The notes: generated by a model from the sequence alone, not told the origin. Counted from the first letter of the stretch, positions 1 to 10,150 are shown. The stretch is DNA of 64,000 bases from Actinokineospora iranica (GCF_900101685.1 NZ_FMZZ01000010.1:62001-126000), one strand, 5' to 3'. Made by a program: numbers and translations.

Positions 1-1
1 C

Positions 2-598
2 GGGATTCAGCTGTGGCGCGCGGGCATGGCCCGCCTCGCCGGACGCAACGTGGGCCTCGACGGCGTGGTCGACCAGCAGGACAACTACCGCAAGTCCGGC
101 TTCCGCAAGGCGTGGAACAACGTCCGCTACCAGGGCGTGCCGTCCGTTGTGGACGTTCCGGACGGCGTGACCCTGGTGGATGCTCGGACCCTCCCGTTCG
201 ACGTGCTCGCCGCCTACGACCGCCGGTTCTTCCCCGCCCCGCGCGACGCCTTCCTGGCCGCCTGGCTCGGCCTGCCCGGCCGCACGGCCCTGGCCGCCGT
301 GGCCGACGGCGAACTCCTTGGCCTCGGCGTCCTGCGGGCCGCCAGCGTCGCCGCGCGCGTCGGCCCGCTCTACGCCGCGTCCGACGAGGTCGCGGCGGCG
401 CTGGTGACCGCCCTGGCCGAGACCGTCCCGGGCGCGCCGATCGCGGTCGACGTGCCCGACGTCAACAAGCCCTCGGTGCGCCTGATGGAGCGGCTCGGGC
501 TGGCGCCGTCGTTCGAGGCCGCCCGGATGTACACCGGAGCGGACCCGGAGGTGGACCTGCCGCACATCTTCGCCGTGACCAGCCTCGAACTCGGCTAG
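2..598 (+). CDS. GNAT family N-acetyltransferase, 5' end outside the window
   Basis: The frame is open to the left edge, so only the C-terminal ~198 residues are seen. The first residues (GIQLWRAGMARLAGRNVGLD) look like the end of the acetyl-CoA binding helix of a GNAT domain, followed by 'QQDNYRKSGF', a usual late GNAT strand. A second small domain follows (about residues 60-195) that resembles the C-terminal YitH/Acetyltransf_18-type half, including 'NKPSVRLMERLGL'. Such proteins probably acetylate an amine of a small molecule; the substrate cannot be read. A methionine at 26 is an internal codon, not the start. The next gene lies 97 bases downstream on the same strand. Confidence 0.8.
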   Translation, partial: GIQLWRAGMARLAGRNVGLDGVVDQQDNYRKSGFRKAWNNVRYQGVPSVVDVPDGVTLVDARTLPFDVLAAYDRRFFPAPRDAFLAAWLGLPGRTALAAVADGELLGLGVLRAASVAARVGPLYAASDEVAAALVTALAETVPGAPIAVDVPDVNKPSVRLMERLGLAPSFEAARMYTGADPEVDLPHIFAVTSLELG

Positions 599-695
599 AA
601 GGCTGGTCGAGGCGCCGTGCGGGATGCCGAAAACCGCTCGACCAGCCCTGCCTGAGCGCGGAAGATGGACCCCGGAAACCAGGGGGTCTGGGGAA

Positions 696-1898
696 ATGAA
701 GAAACACTTCGCGTTCATCGCGCTGCCCGCGGCAGGCCACATCAACCCGACGCTGCCGCTCGTCGAAGAGTTGCGCGGCCGGGGACACCGGGTCACCTAC
801 GCCGTCAACGAGCATTTCGCCGACGCGGTCGAGGCAGCGGGCGCCGAGCCGTTCGTTGTGGACTGGCGGCTGCCACCGGTCACCGCGGACGCGGGGCGGA
901 CCACCGAGCAGCTGGCCGAGATGCTGATGGGGTTCCTCACCGGCGTCAAGCGCGTCCTGCCCGACCTGGACCGCTGGGTGGCCGAGGACATCCCGGACGC
1001 CATCTGCTACGACATGATGACGTTGCCCGGCAGGCTGCTCGCCACCAGGTACGGGGTGCCGGAAGTGGCCACGGTGGCCAACTTCGCGGGCAACGAGTCG
1101 TTCGACCTGGGTTCCCTGCTGACCCCGCCGGACTTCGACCCCACTCACCCGAAGTTCGCCGAGTACCTGGCCGAGATCGCCAAGATCATGGCCGACTACG
1201 GCCTGTCCTTCGGTGAGGAGCGGATCACCGGGGGCATGGTCGCCCCGCTGAACCTGGTCTTCATCCCCCGCGAGTTCCAGATCCGGGGGGACACCTTCGA
1301 TGACCGCTTCCGCTTCATCGGCCCCTCGGTCGGCTCCCGCGCGACCGGATCGCAGTGGCGTCCACCCGCTGACGGCTCCCCGGTGCTGTTCGTCTCGCTG
1401 GGCACGGTGTTCAACGACCGAGCCGACTTCTTCACCCTGTGCGCCAAGGCTTTCGCAGGAACCCGTTGGCACGTCGCGATGGCCGTCGGCGACCGAGTGG
1501 ACCCATCGGCACTCGGCGAGATCCCACCGAACTTCGATGTCCGTCCCCGCTTCCCCCAACCGGCCGTGCTCGACCACGCCACCGCGTTCCTGTCCCACAC
1601 GGGCATGAACTCCACCATGGAGGCCCTGCTCAACCAGGTCCCCTTGGCCGCCGTCCCCCAAACCCCGGAACAAACCGCCAACGCCCGCCGCGTCGAGGAA
1701 CTGGGCCTGGGCAGACTCATCGACACCGAAGCCCTCACCCCCGACGCACTCCGCGCGGCGGTGGAGGAAGTCGCCGAGGACCAGAACATCCGCGCAGCCC
1801 TGGCAGCCATGGCCAAGCACCTGCACGCGGCGGGCGGCCCCACCGCCGGAGCCGACGCCCTGGAGACCTACCTGGCGACCACCCCACCCGACGAGTGA
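696..1898 (+). CDS. MGT-family (macrolide-type) glycosyltransferase
   Basis: A 400-residue GT-B fold glycosyltransferase of the GT1/MGT family. These transfer a sugar from UDP- or TDP-sugars to small hydrophobic acceptors such as macrolides. The N-terminal acceptor domain opens with 'FIALPAAGHINPTLPLVEEL', the classical MGT start. The C-terminal donor domain has 'PVLFVSLGTVFN' (about residues 230-241) and the nucleotide-sugar block 'FLSHTGMNSTMEALLNQVPL' (about 306-325). The start at 696 is preferred because a GGGG stretch lies just upstream and the family starts with MKKxxF; an upstream in-frame ATG at 624 gives an unrelated N-terminus. Self-resistance by glycosylation is a known role for close relatives, but no substrate gene cluster is visible here. 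Confidence 0.9.
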   Translation: MKKHFAFIALPAAGHINPTLPLVEELRGRGHRVTYAVNEHFADAVEAAGAEPFVVDWRLPPVTADAGRTTEQLAEMLMGFLTGVKRVLPDLDRWVAEDIPDAICYDMMTLPGRLLATRYGVPEVATVANFAGNESFDLGSLLTPPDFDPTHPKFAEYLAEIAKIMADYGLSFGEERITGGMVAPLNLVFIPREFQIRGDTFDDRFRFIGPSVGSRATGSQWRPPADGSPVLFVSLGTVFNDRADFFTLCAKAFAGTRWHVAMAVGDRVDPSALGEIPPNFDVRPRFPQPAVLDHATAFLSHTGMNSTMEALLNQVPLAAVPQTPEQTANARRVEELGLGRLIDTEALTPDALRAAVEEVAEDQNIRAALAAMAKHLHAAGGPTAGADALETYLATTPPDE

Positions 1899-1906
1899 CC
1901 ACCCGC

Positions 1907-1941
1907 GCCCTGGCGTCACCACCCAGTGATGACGCCAGGGC
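1907..1941. terminator. Hairpin terminator between convergent genes
   Basis: GCCCTGGCGTCA (1907-1918) pairs perfectly with TGACGCCAGGGC (1930-1941), a 12-bp stem with an 11-base loop. It sits 9 bases after the glycosyltransferase stop and just past the end of the converging small gene, so it could serve both strands. No U-run follows, as is usual in actinobacteria. Confidence 0.7.
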
Positions 1942-1949
1942 AGACAACC

Positions 1950-2171
1950 TCAGGCGCTCGGCGTCAACAGCGTGTCCAACACGCCACCCTTCACATCACC
2001 GATGAGGTCGGAGAGCTGCCCCAGGCTCATCTGGATGCGCTGCCCAAAGTCATCAGTGATGACAACGCGCTTCTCCTCAGGCGCGTCCGGGTCGATCCAC
2101 AACTCAGGGCAACCACAGTCGCACTGCCCACAGAACGTCGCGATATGCCGCATACCGTTGGTGTCAATCAC
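1950..2171 (-). CDS. Small hypothetical protein with CxxCxCxC cluster
   Basis: A 73-residue acidic protein starting at a GTG (2171) with GGGA about 8 bases upstream. It carries 'CGQCDCGCPELWIDP' early on, four closely spaced cysteines that could bind zinc or an iron-sulfur cluster. It ends in a polar segment ('VVITDDFGQRIQMS') and a short helix. The frame stays open back to 2354, but the extra residues have no protein-like character, so the short start was chosen. No function is recognised. It converges with the glycosyltransferase gene and is separated from the ATPase gene by about 225 bases in which nothing was recognised. Confidence 0.55.
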   Translation of the reverse strand: MIDTNGMRHIATFCGQCDCGCPELWIDPDAPEEKRVVITDDFGQRIQMSLGQLSDLIGDVKGGVLDTLLTPSA

Positions 2172-2397
2172 AGTGACCGTCCCAGGTGAGAAGGTGTCAA
2201 TCGGATCATCTGGACAGTGGTCGCCCCCCACCCCGAAAAAGTTCCCAACGCTCGCCCGGAACGCACACCTGCCCACCTGCCAAACCGAACCAGCGCCTGC
2301 CAGGTGCTCGATGGGGTAGAGCAGCGAACTCGCCTTCCTGCCAACCGCACCCATCGAGCCGACCCACGAGAGCCGGCGCCGAACGAGCCAGAACGAG

Positions 2398-5300
2398 TCA
2401 GCGAACGAACCGGACAGCAGGCAACCGACTGGCCACCCGAGACACAGCGGACTCCAGCGGCGGCACCACCAACGGCCCCACCACAGCCGTCCCCATCGCG
2501 GCTCCCACTCCCGCCCAGGCCACCGGCCCCAACGGCGTGCACCCGAAGAACTGGCTCAGCCCAGGCGTCTGCACCACGGCGAACAGCGCCGCCGCCGACC
2601 CCACCGTCGTCACCAGCACCAGCGGGCTCCGCTGCCGCCCCATCAGCGTCTGCACCAACTGCGACCCGACCAGTCCGCACAGCGCCATCGTGCTGGTCCG
2701 CCGCGCGGTCCCCGGTGTGCTGGTGCCGATCAGCCACGCCGTGCTCGCGCCGAGGCCGGTGGTGATGCCGCGTTGGCGGATCTGCCGGGTGAGCGGCCCG
2801 TCGAGCACGGTTGTGCCGACCGGGGTGTGCTCGTCGCCGTTGGTGGCTGAAGCGGGCGTGACCGCGACCGCCATCGCCGGGAACATGTCGGTGAGCAGGT
2901 TGACCAGCAGCAGCTGCCGTGTCGAGAACGGGGAGGCGCCCGCCAGCAGCGTGCCCAGCACGGTGAACCCGACCTCGCCCGCGTTGCCGCCGATCAGGAT
3001 GCTGATGGCGTCGGCGACGCTGCGCCACAGCGCCCGGCCTTCCTCGACCGCGCCGACCAGCGCCGTGAGGTCTTCATCGGTCAACACAACGTCGGCGGCG
3101 TTGCGCGCCGCAGCCGATCCACGGGCCGCGATGCCGATGCCCACGTCCGCCGCCCGGATGGCGGCCGCGTCGTTCGCGCCGTCGCCGACCATGGCGACCA
3201 CCCGCCCCGAGGCCCGCAGCGCCTCGACCACCTGGAGTTTCTGCTCCGGGGCGACCCTGGCCACGACCCCAGCGTCGTGCAGCAGCCGCGCGCCGCCCTC
3301 GCGGTCGAGGGAGGCGAGTTCGTCGCCGGTGACGACGAGGGTGTCTTCTGGCCAGCCGAGGCCGATGGCGATGGCCCGCGCGGTCTCCGGGTGGTCGCCG
3401 GTGAGCACGACCGGGTTGACCCCGGCCGCGCGCAGCCGCCGCACCAGGGGCGCTGCGCTGGGTCGGGCGGTGTCGGCGAGGGCGATCAGGCCCTGGTACT
3501 CCAGTCCGCCCAGCGGCTCGTCCACCGCGTCAGCAGCGTTTTCCCGATCGATGCGGCGGCGCGCGACGGCCAGCACCCGCAGGCCGTCCGAGGCCAGGAT
3601 CGCGACCAGGTCGGCGATGTCGGCGGGCGCGTCGGCGCAGGCCGGGAGCACGACCTCCGGCGCGCCCTTGACCGCGAGCAGCGCGGCGTCGCCGACGAAC
3701 CCGGCGGCGGCGGCGTAGCCGCGGCTGGCCTCGAACGGCAGGCCCGCGACCAGCGTCCAGTCCGGGTCGGCTGGCGCGGCGCGCAGGGTGGCCTCGTCGG
3801 TGGCGTGCGCGTGCTTGCCCGCGTCGGTCGGCTGCTGCGGGCAGGCGCGGGCCGCGAGGGTGAGGACGCCTGCCGCCTCGGACCGGTCGGCGGCGAAGAC
3901 CTCGCCCTCGGCGGTGACCGCGCGGATCACGGTGAGCTTGTTCTCGGTGAGCGTGCCGGTCTTGTCGAAGCACATCGTGTCGACCCGGCCCAGCGCCTCC
4001 AGCGTCCGCGCCGTGCGCACCAGGATGCCGTGCCTGCTCAGCCGCCGCGCCGCTGCCATCTGCGCGACGGTGGCCACCAGCGGCAGCCCCTCGGGCACCG
4101 CGGCGACGGTGACCGCGACCCCGCCGCCGATGGCCTCCCGGATCGGCCGCCCGTGCAGCAGCGCCAGCCCGGTCACCGCGGCGCCGCCGATGATGGTCAG
4201 CGGCAGCGCCTTCTTGGTCAGCTCGCCCAGCCGCGCCTGCACCCCGGCCGAGGGCGGGGTCCGCGAGGCCAGCGCGACCGCGCGCCCGGTCTCGGTGTCC
4301 TTCCCGGTGTCCACGACCACGGCCCGCGCGTTCCCGGCGACCACGGTGGTGCCCTCGAACACCATGTTGTGCCGGTCGGCGATGGCAGCCGCCGAGGTCG
4401 CGGCGAGTTCCTTGGTCACCGGCAGCGACTCCCCGGTCAGCGCGGACTCGTCCACCTCGAGGTCGTGCAGCGCCAGCAGCCGGGCGTCGGCCGGGACGAC
4501 GTCGCCGCCGCGGAGGTCGATCACCTGTCCCGGGACGAGGTCGTCGGCGTCGATCACCTCGACGGTCTCGTTCGCGCCGGTCCCGCCGTCGCTCCCGGGG
4601 CGGCGCACCAAGCGCGCCTGCTGCCGCTGGCCCGCGGCGAGCGCGGCGAGCGCGTGCTCGGCCCGCAGCCGCTGCGCGCCGCCGACGAACGCGTTGACCC
4701 CCATGACCCCGATCACGAGTATCGCGTCCACAGTGGACCCGAGGACGGCCGAGGCGGCCGCGCCGACGGCGAGCACCGGGGTGAGCGGGTCGCTGAGCTC
4801 GGTGCGCACCGCGTCGGCCAGCCGCAGCGTCACGGTCACCGGCTTGGCCCCGGGCAGCCGCGCCAGCCGCGCGCCGAGGTGGCGGCCCTGCGCGGCCAGC
4901 CCGGTCGCGGCCTGCCGGTGCCGCCAGGCCTGCTCGCGCACCCGGGTCAGCACCTCGTCCGCGGCCAGCGCGTGCCAGGGCACCCGGGGCCGGGGGATCG
5001 GCGCGGTCTCCGCGCCGGTGCTCGCGGCCAGCCCCCACCCCGACAGCAGCGCGACACCGGCGGCTAGGTCGACCGGGCTGACCATGGACAGCGGCGAGAA
5101 CAGCCTACCCCACCGCCGCTGCTGGTTGGTGACGACCAGCAGGCCCGACAGCGCGGCCCCGGCCTTGGCCAGGGTGACCGCGTGCTCACCAGCGGCCCGC
5201 GCCGCCGGAATCGCGCGCAGCAGCCGCCACACCCCGACGAGCCCGTCCGCGCACAGCAGGTCGGCCGACCAGAGCACGGCGCTGTCCTGGTCGGCCAGGC

Positions 5301-7041
5301 ACACCGAGAGGTCGCCCCCCAGCACCCCGTCCAGCACGTCCTCATCGAGCGCGTGGTGATCAGTCCCTTGTCCAGTGCCCGCGTCCTCGGCCGCCGCGTG
5401 ATCGGCTGGTGTCTCGCCCGCCGTCCCGTGGTCGGCCGCGCTTTCGCCGTCCCACCTGGCCCTGGAGCCGTTGCCGTTCTGGATGCCGCCCGGCCGGGCG
5501 AGGGTGAGCACGACGTGGCCGTCCGCGCGCAGCGCGTCGAGGACCTCGACCATGGACCGGTCCGCGCCGATCGTCTCGTCGGCGGCCCCGACGCACGCTC
5601 CGGCGACCCCGTTCTCCATGACCACGACCCGCAGCCCGGCCTGGCCTGCCGCGTCGAGGACCGCGTCGGCGACCGGGTCGGGCTCGTGGCCGACCAGGAC
5701 CGTGCCGACCTCGCGCCCCTCGGCCGAGGCGATCATCAGCCCGGTCGTCTGCTCGGCGTTGTCGGCCACCGGGCGCAACTCGACGCCCGCGTCGGCGCGC
5801 CCGGCCAGGGCGGCCTCGGCCGCCTGCCACAGCCTGCCGTCGGCCCACTCCGGCTCGTGCGGGTTGGCCTCGCACACCATGCGCCGGTCCAGGTGCAGCG
5901 CGCCCGCGTGCACCAGGAGCGTGTCCACGGTCTGCAGCGTCCGCAGCCGGTCGGGGGAGCGCACCAGCACGCCGTCGCGGGCCAGGACCTGCCCCAGGAC
6001 GGAGGCGAAGGCGGTCCAGCCGAAGCGGGCGGGGCGCGGCGACCCGGCCAGGACCGCGTTGGCCGCCTCGGTCACGCTCCGGTTGACGACCCCGGTGGCG
6101 ATCGCGCCCACCACGCCGCCCGCGGACGCCTTGGCCGCGTAGTCGGTCACCGGGTCGGACGGCGCGGGCCGGGGGACCGCGCGGCGCTCGACGCTTTCCC
6201 GCTCCGGCACGCACAGCGTGTCGTGCGCCCGCTCGAACGCGTGCACCCTGGCCACCGCGTCGAACAGTTGGCCCGCCCGCAGCGAGGTGTCGAGCAGCAC
6301 GTCCGTCGGCGACTGGCCGAACCCGTTCACCGCCGCGCTCGCCGCGGCCAGGACGACCTCGGTGTTGCCCGCGCCGAGTTTGTCGCACAGCAGCGCCCGC
6401 AGCCGGGGGTCTTCCCGCGCGACCGTCAGCGCGGCGGCCGCGGGCCGCGGCGGGCGGCGCAGCCAGAACATCCGGCCGGTCAGCGCGGCGGTCAGGCCCG
6501 CCGTGGCCAGCGCGAGGGCGATGGCCGACGTCCTGATCTCGGCGAGGTCGCCGGGGTGGGCGCGCGGCTCGGGGTCGGCGACCGCCAGCCCGTGCCGCTG
6601 GGCCAGTTCGGACACCTCGTCGGCCACCCGGTCGCCCGCGGCGTCCTCCGCGACCCGCACGACCAGCCGGGCGAGCCCGCCGTCCCAGTAGGCGCTGAGG
6701 ACGTCCGGGTGGTCGAGCACGGCGGCGACGGCCCGCGCGATCGGCTCCCGCGCCCGCTCCGGCGGCTCGCCGGGCAGGCTCAGCGGCACGTGCACCAGGC
6801 TGCCCGTCTGCCACCGCCGGTCGCGCCGGGTCAGGGCGTCGCGCACCAGGCGTCCGGTGACCGCCGCGGCTTCCCGGCCCGCTCTGCTCCCGGTGACGGC
6901 GACCCGCCGCCCCAGTCCGACGGCCTCGTCGGCGACGCTGAGCGCGGTGCTCGTCGCCTCCCCGGCCGCCCGCAGGGCGCGGGCGGGGGCCGCCAACGCC
7001 AGTCCGAGCAACGGCAGTCCTGTAACGCCTTTGAGCACCAT
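2398..7041 (-). CDS. ctpI: Large CtpI-like cation-transporting P-type ATPase
   Basis: A 1,547-residue membrane ATPase, about twice the size of an ordinary P-type pump. The C-terminal half has the full catalytic set in order: 'ESALTGESLPVTKE' (actuator TGES), 'CFDKTGTLTENK' (phosphorylated Asp), 'VLTGDHPETA' and 'MVGDGANDAAAIRAADVGIG' (hinge), then a membrane region ending in the 'LLLVNLLTDMFPA' block. The long N-terminal half (residues 1-650) is the extension characteristic of mycobacterial CtpI-type pumps. The transported ion of that group is not firmly established. An AAAGG ribosome site lies upstream of ATG 7041. It is divergent from the small gene at 7249 and stands alone. Confidence 0.9.
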   Translation of the reverse strand: MVLKGVTGLPLLGLALAAPARALRAAGEATSTALSVADEAVGLGRRVAVTGSRAGREAAAVTGRLVRDALTRRDRRWQTGSLVHVPLSLPGEPPERAREPIARAVAAVLDHPDVLSAYWDGGLARLVVRVAEDAAGDRVADEVSELAQRHGLAVADPEPRAHPGDLAEIRTSAIALALATAGLTAALTGRMFWLRRPPRPAAAALTVAREDPRLRALLCDKLGAGNTEVVLAAASAAVNGFGQSPTDVLLDTSLRAGQLFDAVARVHAFERAHDTLCVPERESVERRAVPRPAPSDPVTDYAAKASAGGVVGAIATGVVNRSVTEAANAVLAGSPRPARFGWTAFASVLGQVLARDGVLVRSPDRLRTLQTVDTLLVHAGALHLDRRMVCEANPHEPEWADGRLWQAAEAALAGRADAGVELRPVADNAEQTTGLMIASAEGREVGTVLVGHEPDPVADAVLDAAGQAGLRVVVMENGVAGACVGAADETIGADRSMVEVLDALRADGHVVLTLARPGGIQNGNGSRARWDGESAADHGTAGETPADHAAAEDAGTGQGTDHHALDEDVLDGVLGGDLSVCLADQDSAVLWSADLLCADGLVGVWRLLRAIPAARAAGEHAVTLAKAGAALSGLLVVTNQQRRWGRLFSPLSMVSPVDLAAGVALLSGWGLAASTGAETAPIPRPRVPWHALAADEVLTRVREQAWRHRQAATGLAAQGRHLGARLARLPGAKPVTVTLRLADAVRTELSDPLTPVLAVGAAASAVLGSTVDAILVIGVMGVNAFVGGAQRLRAEHALAALAAGQRQQARLVRRPGSDGGTGANETVEVIDADDLVPGQVIDLRGGDVVPADARLLALHDLEVDESALTGESLPVTKELAATSAAAIADRHNMVFEGTTVVAGNARAVVVDTGKDTETGRAVALASRTPPSAGVQARLGELTKKALPLTIIGGAAVTGLALLHGRPIREAIGGGVAVTVAAVPEGLPLVATVAQMAAARRLSRHGILVRTARTLEALGRVDTMCFDKTGTLTENKLTVIRAVTAEGEVFAADRSEAAGVLTLAARACPQQPTDAGKHAHATDEATLRAAPADPDWTLVAGLPFEASRGYAAAAGFVGDAALLAVKGAPEVVLPACADAPADIADLVAILASDGLRVLAVARRRIDRENAADAVDEPLGGLEYQGLIALADTARPSAAPLVRRLRAAGVNPVVLTGDHPETARAIAIGLGWPEDTLVVTGDELASLDREGGARLLHDAGVVARVAPEQKLQVVEALRASGRVVAMVGDGANDAAAIRAADVGIGIAARGSAAARNAADVVLTDEDLTALVGAVEEGRALWRSVADAISILIGGNAGEVGFTVLGTLLAGASPFSTRQLLLVNLLTDMFPAMAVAVTPASATNGDEHTPVGTTVLDGPLTRQIRQRGITTGLGASTAWLIGTSTPGTARRTSTMALCGLVGSQLVQTLMGRQRSPLVLVTTVGSAAALFAVVQTPGLSQFFGCTPLGPVAWAGVGAAMGTAVVGPLVVPPLESAVSRVASRLPAVRFVR

Positions 7042-7248
7042 GTGGACCTTTCATATGTCCGAACCGGCCAACGCCCTTTGAGGGCGGGTCATACCCAGTC
7101 CAGGCCCGGGTCTCCCGGACCGCATGTCGATTCACTCAAAGGAGGCCTAGAGGGCACTCACAGTTAACCCGCCGTCCGTTGTCATCGCAGCGGCGCCGGG
7201 TGATCCTCGGCTTGCCCGAATGGCCCACTCCGCTGTGAGAGCAGGACC

Positions 7249-7440
7249 ATGTTCGAGTTGATCCGCGAGCAGACCGGTCACGGCGGGACGCGCCCGGTGC
7301 TCCTTGTGCACACCCAGCCCCTGCTGCGGCTGCTGGTCCCGGTTCTGCGCCACGCCGAGCCGGTGCTGTCCGCCGCGGTCGGCGGGTCGATTCCGGCGCA
7401 GGTCGCGGTCAAGATCCTGTTCTGGAGCATCCGGGCCTGA
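7249..7440 (+). CDS. Small hypothetical protein
   Basis: A 63-residue reading frame starting at ATG 7249 behind a weak AGCAGG site. The sequence is rich in Leu, Val and Arg and reads as an amphipathic helical peptide ('LLRLLVPVLRHAEPVLSA'). It ends 4 bases before the convergent stop of the PEP-synthase-like gene. Its composition looks protein-like and it fills the space between the divergent ATPase and the convergent neighbour, but no family is recognised and it could be spurious. Confidence 0.45.
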   Translation: MFELIREQTGHGGTRPVLLVHTQPLLRLLVPVLRHAEPVLSAAVGGSIPAQVAVKILFWSIRA

Positions 7441-7444
7441 GGCG

Positions 7445-9979
7445 CTACTCCTGGGCGGAGTCCAGGAGCGTGACCCTGCCGAGGGTGCCGTCGACCCGCA
7501 CCCGGTCGCCGGTGGCGAGCCGGGTGGTGGCGTCGCCGCAGCCCACCACGGCGGGAATGCCCAGCTCGCGGGCGACGATGGCGGCGTGCGAGAGCGGGGC
7601 GCCGATGTCGGTGACCACGGCGGCGGCGCGGGGGAACAGCGGGGTCCAGCCGATGTTGGTCACCGCGGTCACCAGGATCTCCCCAGGCAGCAGCGCCGCG
7701 CCCTCGGCCGCGGTCGACACCACGCGGGCGGCGCCCTCGACCACGCCAGCGGCCCCCGGCGACCCGGTGATGTCGGCGCTGTCAGCGCTGTCGCTTTCCA
7801 GCGGCTTGTGCGCACCGGTCTCGTCGTAAAGGTCGGTGCGCCGGTCCGGGTTCGCCGCCCAGGTTTCCGGGTCGAACCGGCCGCGGATCAGCGTCGGGTA
7901 CGCGGGCAGCGCGCTGTAGCGCCGGTAGGCCGCGCGCCGGGCGGGGACCGCGGCCAGCGGGGCGGTGTCGCCGTCGAGGACGGCCACGATCTCGTCCACA
8001 TCCAGGAAGAACACGTCCGCGCCGTGCCCGGTCAGCTCGCCCGCGCGCACCGCGAACGCCCGCAGCACCCAGAACGTGCGGACCATCTCCGAGCGGGCCA
8101 GCTCCCGGCGGCGGGCGGCGACGGCGGCCCGGTCGACGCGGCGGCGCAGCCGTCGCGCCGCGCGCGGGTGGGCCTGCCGCAGCCGCCGCCACGCTTCCGC
8201 CCGGACGGCGGCCTGCTTGCGCAGCAGGTCCTCCGGGTCCGGCCCCGGGGCGTGCGGCTGCCGGTCGAGCCAGGCCGGGTCTTCGCCTGGCCGGGGCACG
8301 GACAGCTCGAACTCGTCGGCGCAGCGGTGCCCCCAGGCGCGCGCGTAGGCGTCCCGGTCGATCTCGCCGCGCCGCAGCCGGGCGAGCCCGATGACCGGGC
8401 CCAGGCTTTCCAGCGCCGCTCCGGACTCCTCGTGCAGGCCGGTCATGAGCGTGGTCGCGTCGGCTTCCCCGGCCGCCTTCACCAGGGCGGCCCGCACCCG
8501 CTCCGGCCCGCCCTGCCGCGCGCCCGACTCCAGAATCCGACAGGTCACCCGCAGCAGGTCGGCCACATCCGACCGCCACAGCGCGGCCAGGGCTTCCGGC
8601 GACTCGGCCGCCCCGATGCGCTCGCGCAGTTCCTGGCACCGGCCCGGAGTCTCGGCGAGCAGCGCGGGCAGCCGCCGCCGGTAGGTCACCGTCTGCCGCA
8701 GCGCGAGCCCGGCCAGCGACACCGCCGAGCGCAGCAGCGCGGGCCGCGACATCGGCAGCGGCGGAACAGCCACGCTGTCGGGGATGCGGCCGAGAAGCTG
8801 CTCGCCCTGGCGCCGCGCGAACCCGCCCAGGCCGAGCGCGTTCGCCACCCCGAAGGACACGCTCAGGTTGAGGTAGAACCGGCCGCCGATGTTGCCCGAG
8901 ACCGGGTGCCCGCCCACCGCGGGCATCGCCAGGGCCCGCGCGACGGACCAGGTGGCGGGCGTCATCACGCTCGGGATGGCCTCGCCGAGGTTCGCGCACG
9001 TCCACAGGTAGTCCCCGGCGAGGCTGTCGTTCCACACCTCGGCGGTGTCCTCGTCCGACAGGTTCGTGATGGGCCGCGCCTGCACGATGGCGAACTCGTC
9101 CCCGCTCAGGGTCCACTCGACGTCCATCGGCCCGCTGTAGAGGTCGTGGATTCGCTCTCCGAGTCCCGCCAGCTCCGCGGCCCGCGCCTGGTCGAGCACC
9201 GGCGCCCGGCGCAGCCGCTCGGGGGTCGCCTCGGTGGCGGTGCCCTCGGGGGTGCGCACGGTCATGACCGCCTTGTCGCTGACCTCGCGGCGCTTCTCCG
9301 TCCGGCTGCCGTGGGCCAGGACGTAGGTGTCGGGGGTGACCTCCCCGCCCACGACGGCCTCGCCGAGCCCCCAGGCCGCGTTGATCACGGACTCGCCGCG
9401 GGCCCCGGTGAGCGGGTTCGCGGTGAACAGGACCCCGGCCGCGTCGGCGGGCACCAGCCGCTGCACCACCACGGCCAGCGCCACGTCCTCGGGCGCGATG
9501 CCGTTGCGGGACCGGTAGCCGATCGCCCGCGCCGTCCACAGCGACGCCCAGCACCGCTTCACCGCGGCCAGCAGGGCATCCGCGCCGGTGACGCCGAGGA
9601 ACGTGTCGTGCTGCCCGGCGAACGACAGGTCCGGCAGGTCCTCCGTGGTCGCCGACGAGCGCACCGCGACCACGCCGCCGCCCAGCGCCGTGTAGGCGGC
9701 CAGCACGGCCTCGGCGGTGTCGGACGGCAGGTCCCGGCGGGCGAACCCCTCGGCGATCGCCGCCGCCGCGCCGTCTTCGTCGGTTTCCCGCAGCGCGGCG
9801 GCGATCTCCTGGTCCAGGCCAGCGGAGACGAAGGCGCGGTAGGCGCGGGTGGTGACGTGGAACCCGGGCGGGACCGGCAGCCCGGCGCGGGCCAGCCGCG
9901 CCAGCGACGCCCCTTTGCCGCCGACCGCGGCGATCTCGGCGTCGGCGTCGAGCGGGAGCACCAGTGCGGTGTCGTTCAT
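7445..9979 (-). CDS. PEP-synthase-like / rifampicin phosphotransferase-like protein
   Basis: An 844-residue three-domain protein. The N-terminal ATP-binding domain opens with 'VGGKGASLARLARAGLPVPPGF' type sequence and contains 'AVRSSATTEDLPDLSFAGQHDT' type strands. A large middle helical domain follows. The C-terminal swivelling phosphohistidine domain has 'GAPLSHAAIVARELGIPAVV' with the carrier His. This order and size match rifampicin phosphotransferases (ATP + rifamycin to AMP, Pi and phosphorylated drug) as well as PEP synthases. The helical middle domain instead of a PEP-utilising barrel favours the antibiotic enzyme. ATG 9979 was preferred over 9997 and 10135 because the domain starts at once. 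No rifamycin-associated element was recognised upstream. Confidence 0.8.
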   Translation of the reverse strand: MNDTALVLPLDADAEIAAVGGKGASLARLARAGLPVPPGFHVTTRAYRAFVSAGLDQEIAAALRETDEDGAAAAIAEGFARRDLPSDTAEAVLAAYTALGGGVVAVRSSATTEDLPDLSFAGQHDTFLGVTGADALLAAVKRCWASLWTARAIGYRSRNGIAPEDVALAVVVQRLVPADAAGVLFTANPLTGARGESVINAAWGLGEAVVGGEVTPDTYVLAHGSRTEKRREVSDKAVMTVRTPEGTATEATPERLRRAPVLDQARAAELAGLGERIHDLYSGPMDVEWTLSGDEFAIVQARPITNLSDEDTAEVWNDSLAGDYLWTCANLGEAIPSVMTPATWSVARALAMPAVGGHPVSGNIGGRFYLNLSVSFGVANALGLGGFARRQGEQLLGRIPDSVAVPPLPMSRPALLRSAVSLAGLALRQTVTYRRRLPALLAETPGRCQELRERIGAAESPEALAALWRSDVADLLRVTCRILESGARQGGPERVRAALVKAAGEADATTLMTGLHEESGAALESLGPVIGLARLRRGEIDRDAYARAWGHRCADEFELSVPRPGEDPAWLDRQPHAPGPDPEDLLRKQAAVRAEAWRRLRQAHPRAARRLRRRVDRAAVAARRRELARSEMVRTFWVLRAFAVRAGELTGHGADVFFLDVDEIVAVLDGDTAPLAAVPARRAAYRRYSALPAYPTLIRGRFDPETWAANPDRRTDLYDETGAHKPLESDSADSADITGSPGAAGVVEGAARVVSTAAEGAALLPGEILVTAVTNIGWTPLFPRAAAVVTDIGAPLSHAAIVARELGIPAVVGCGDATTRLATGDRVRVDGTLGRVTLLDSAQE

Positions 9980-10150
9980 GGAACCAGTGTTCCGCATTCG
10001 ACCGCCGCCCGTATGGGCTTTGACGTTGCCGCTAATGGGGGGGCGGCAGGGGGAACAGACCCCTGTGCCGATGTCTGGATCATGATTCTCACTCGGTCGT
10101 GGGACCCCCGTGCGATGGCTGCGGGCAACGAACACCCGGTGCTACTTTCA

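Noticed and set aside
5182-7167. 661-residue plus-strand frame opposite the P-type ATPase
   Set aside because: Antisense shadow; the minus-strand ATPase motifs are unambiguous.
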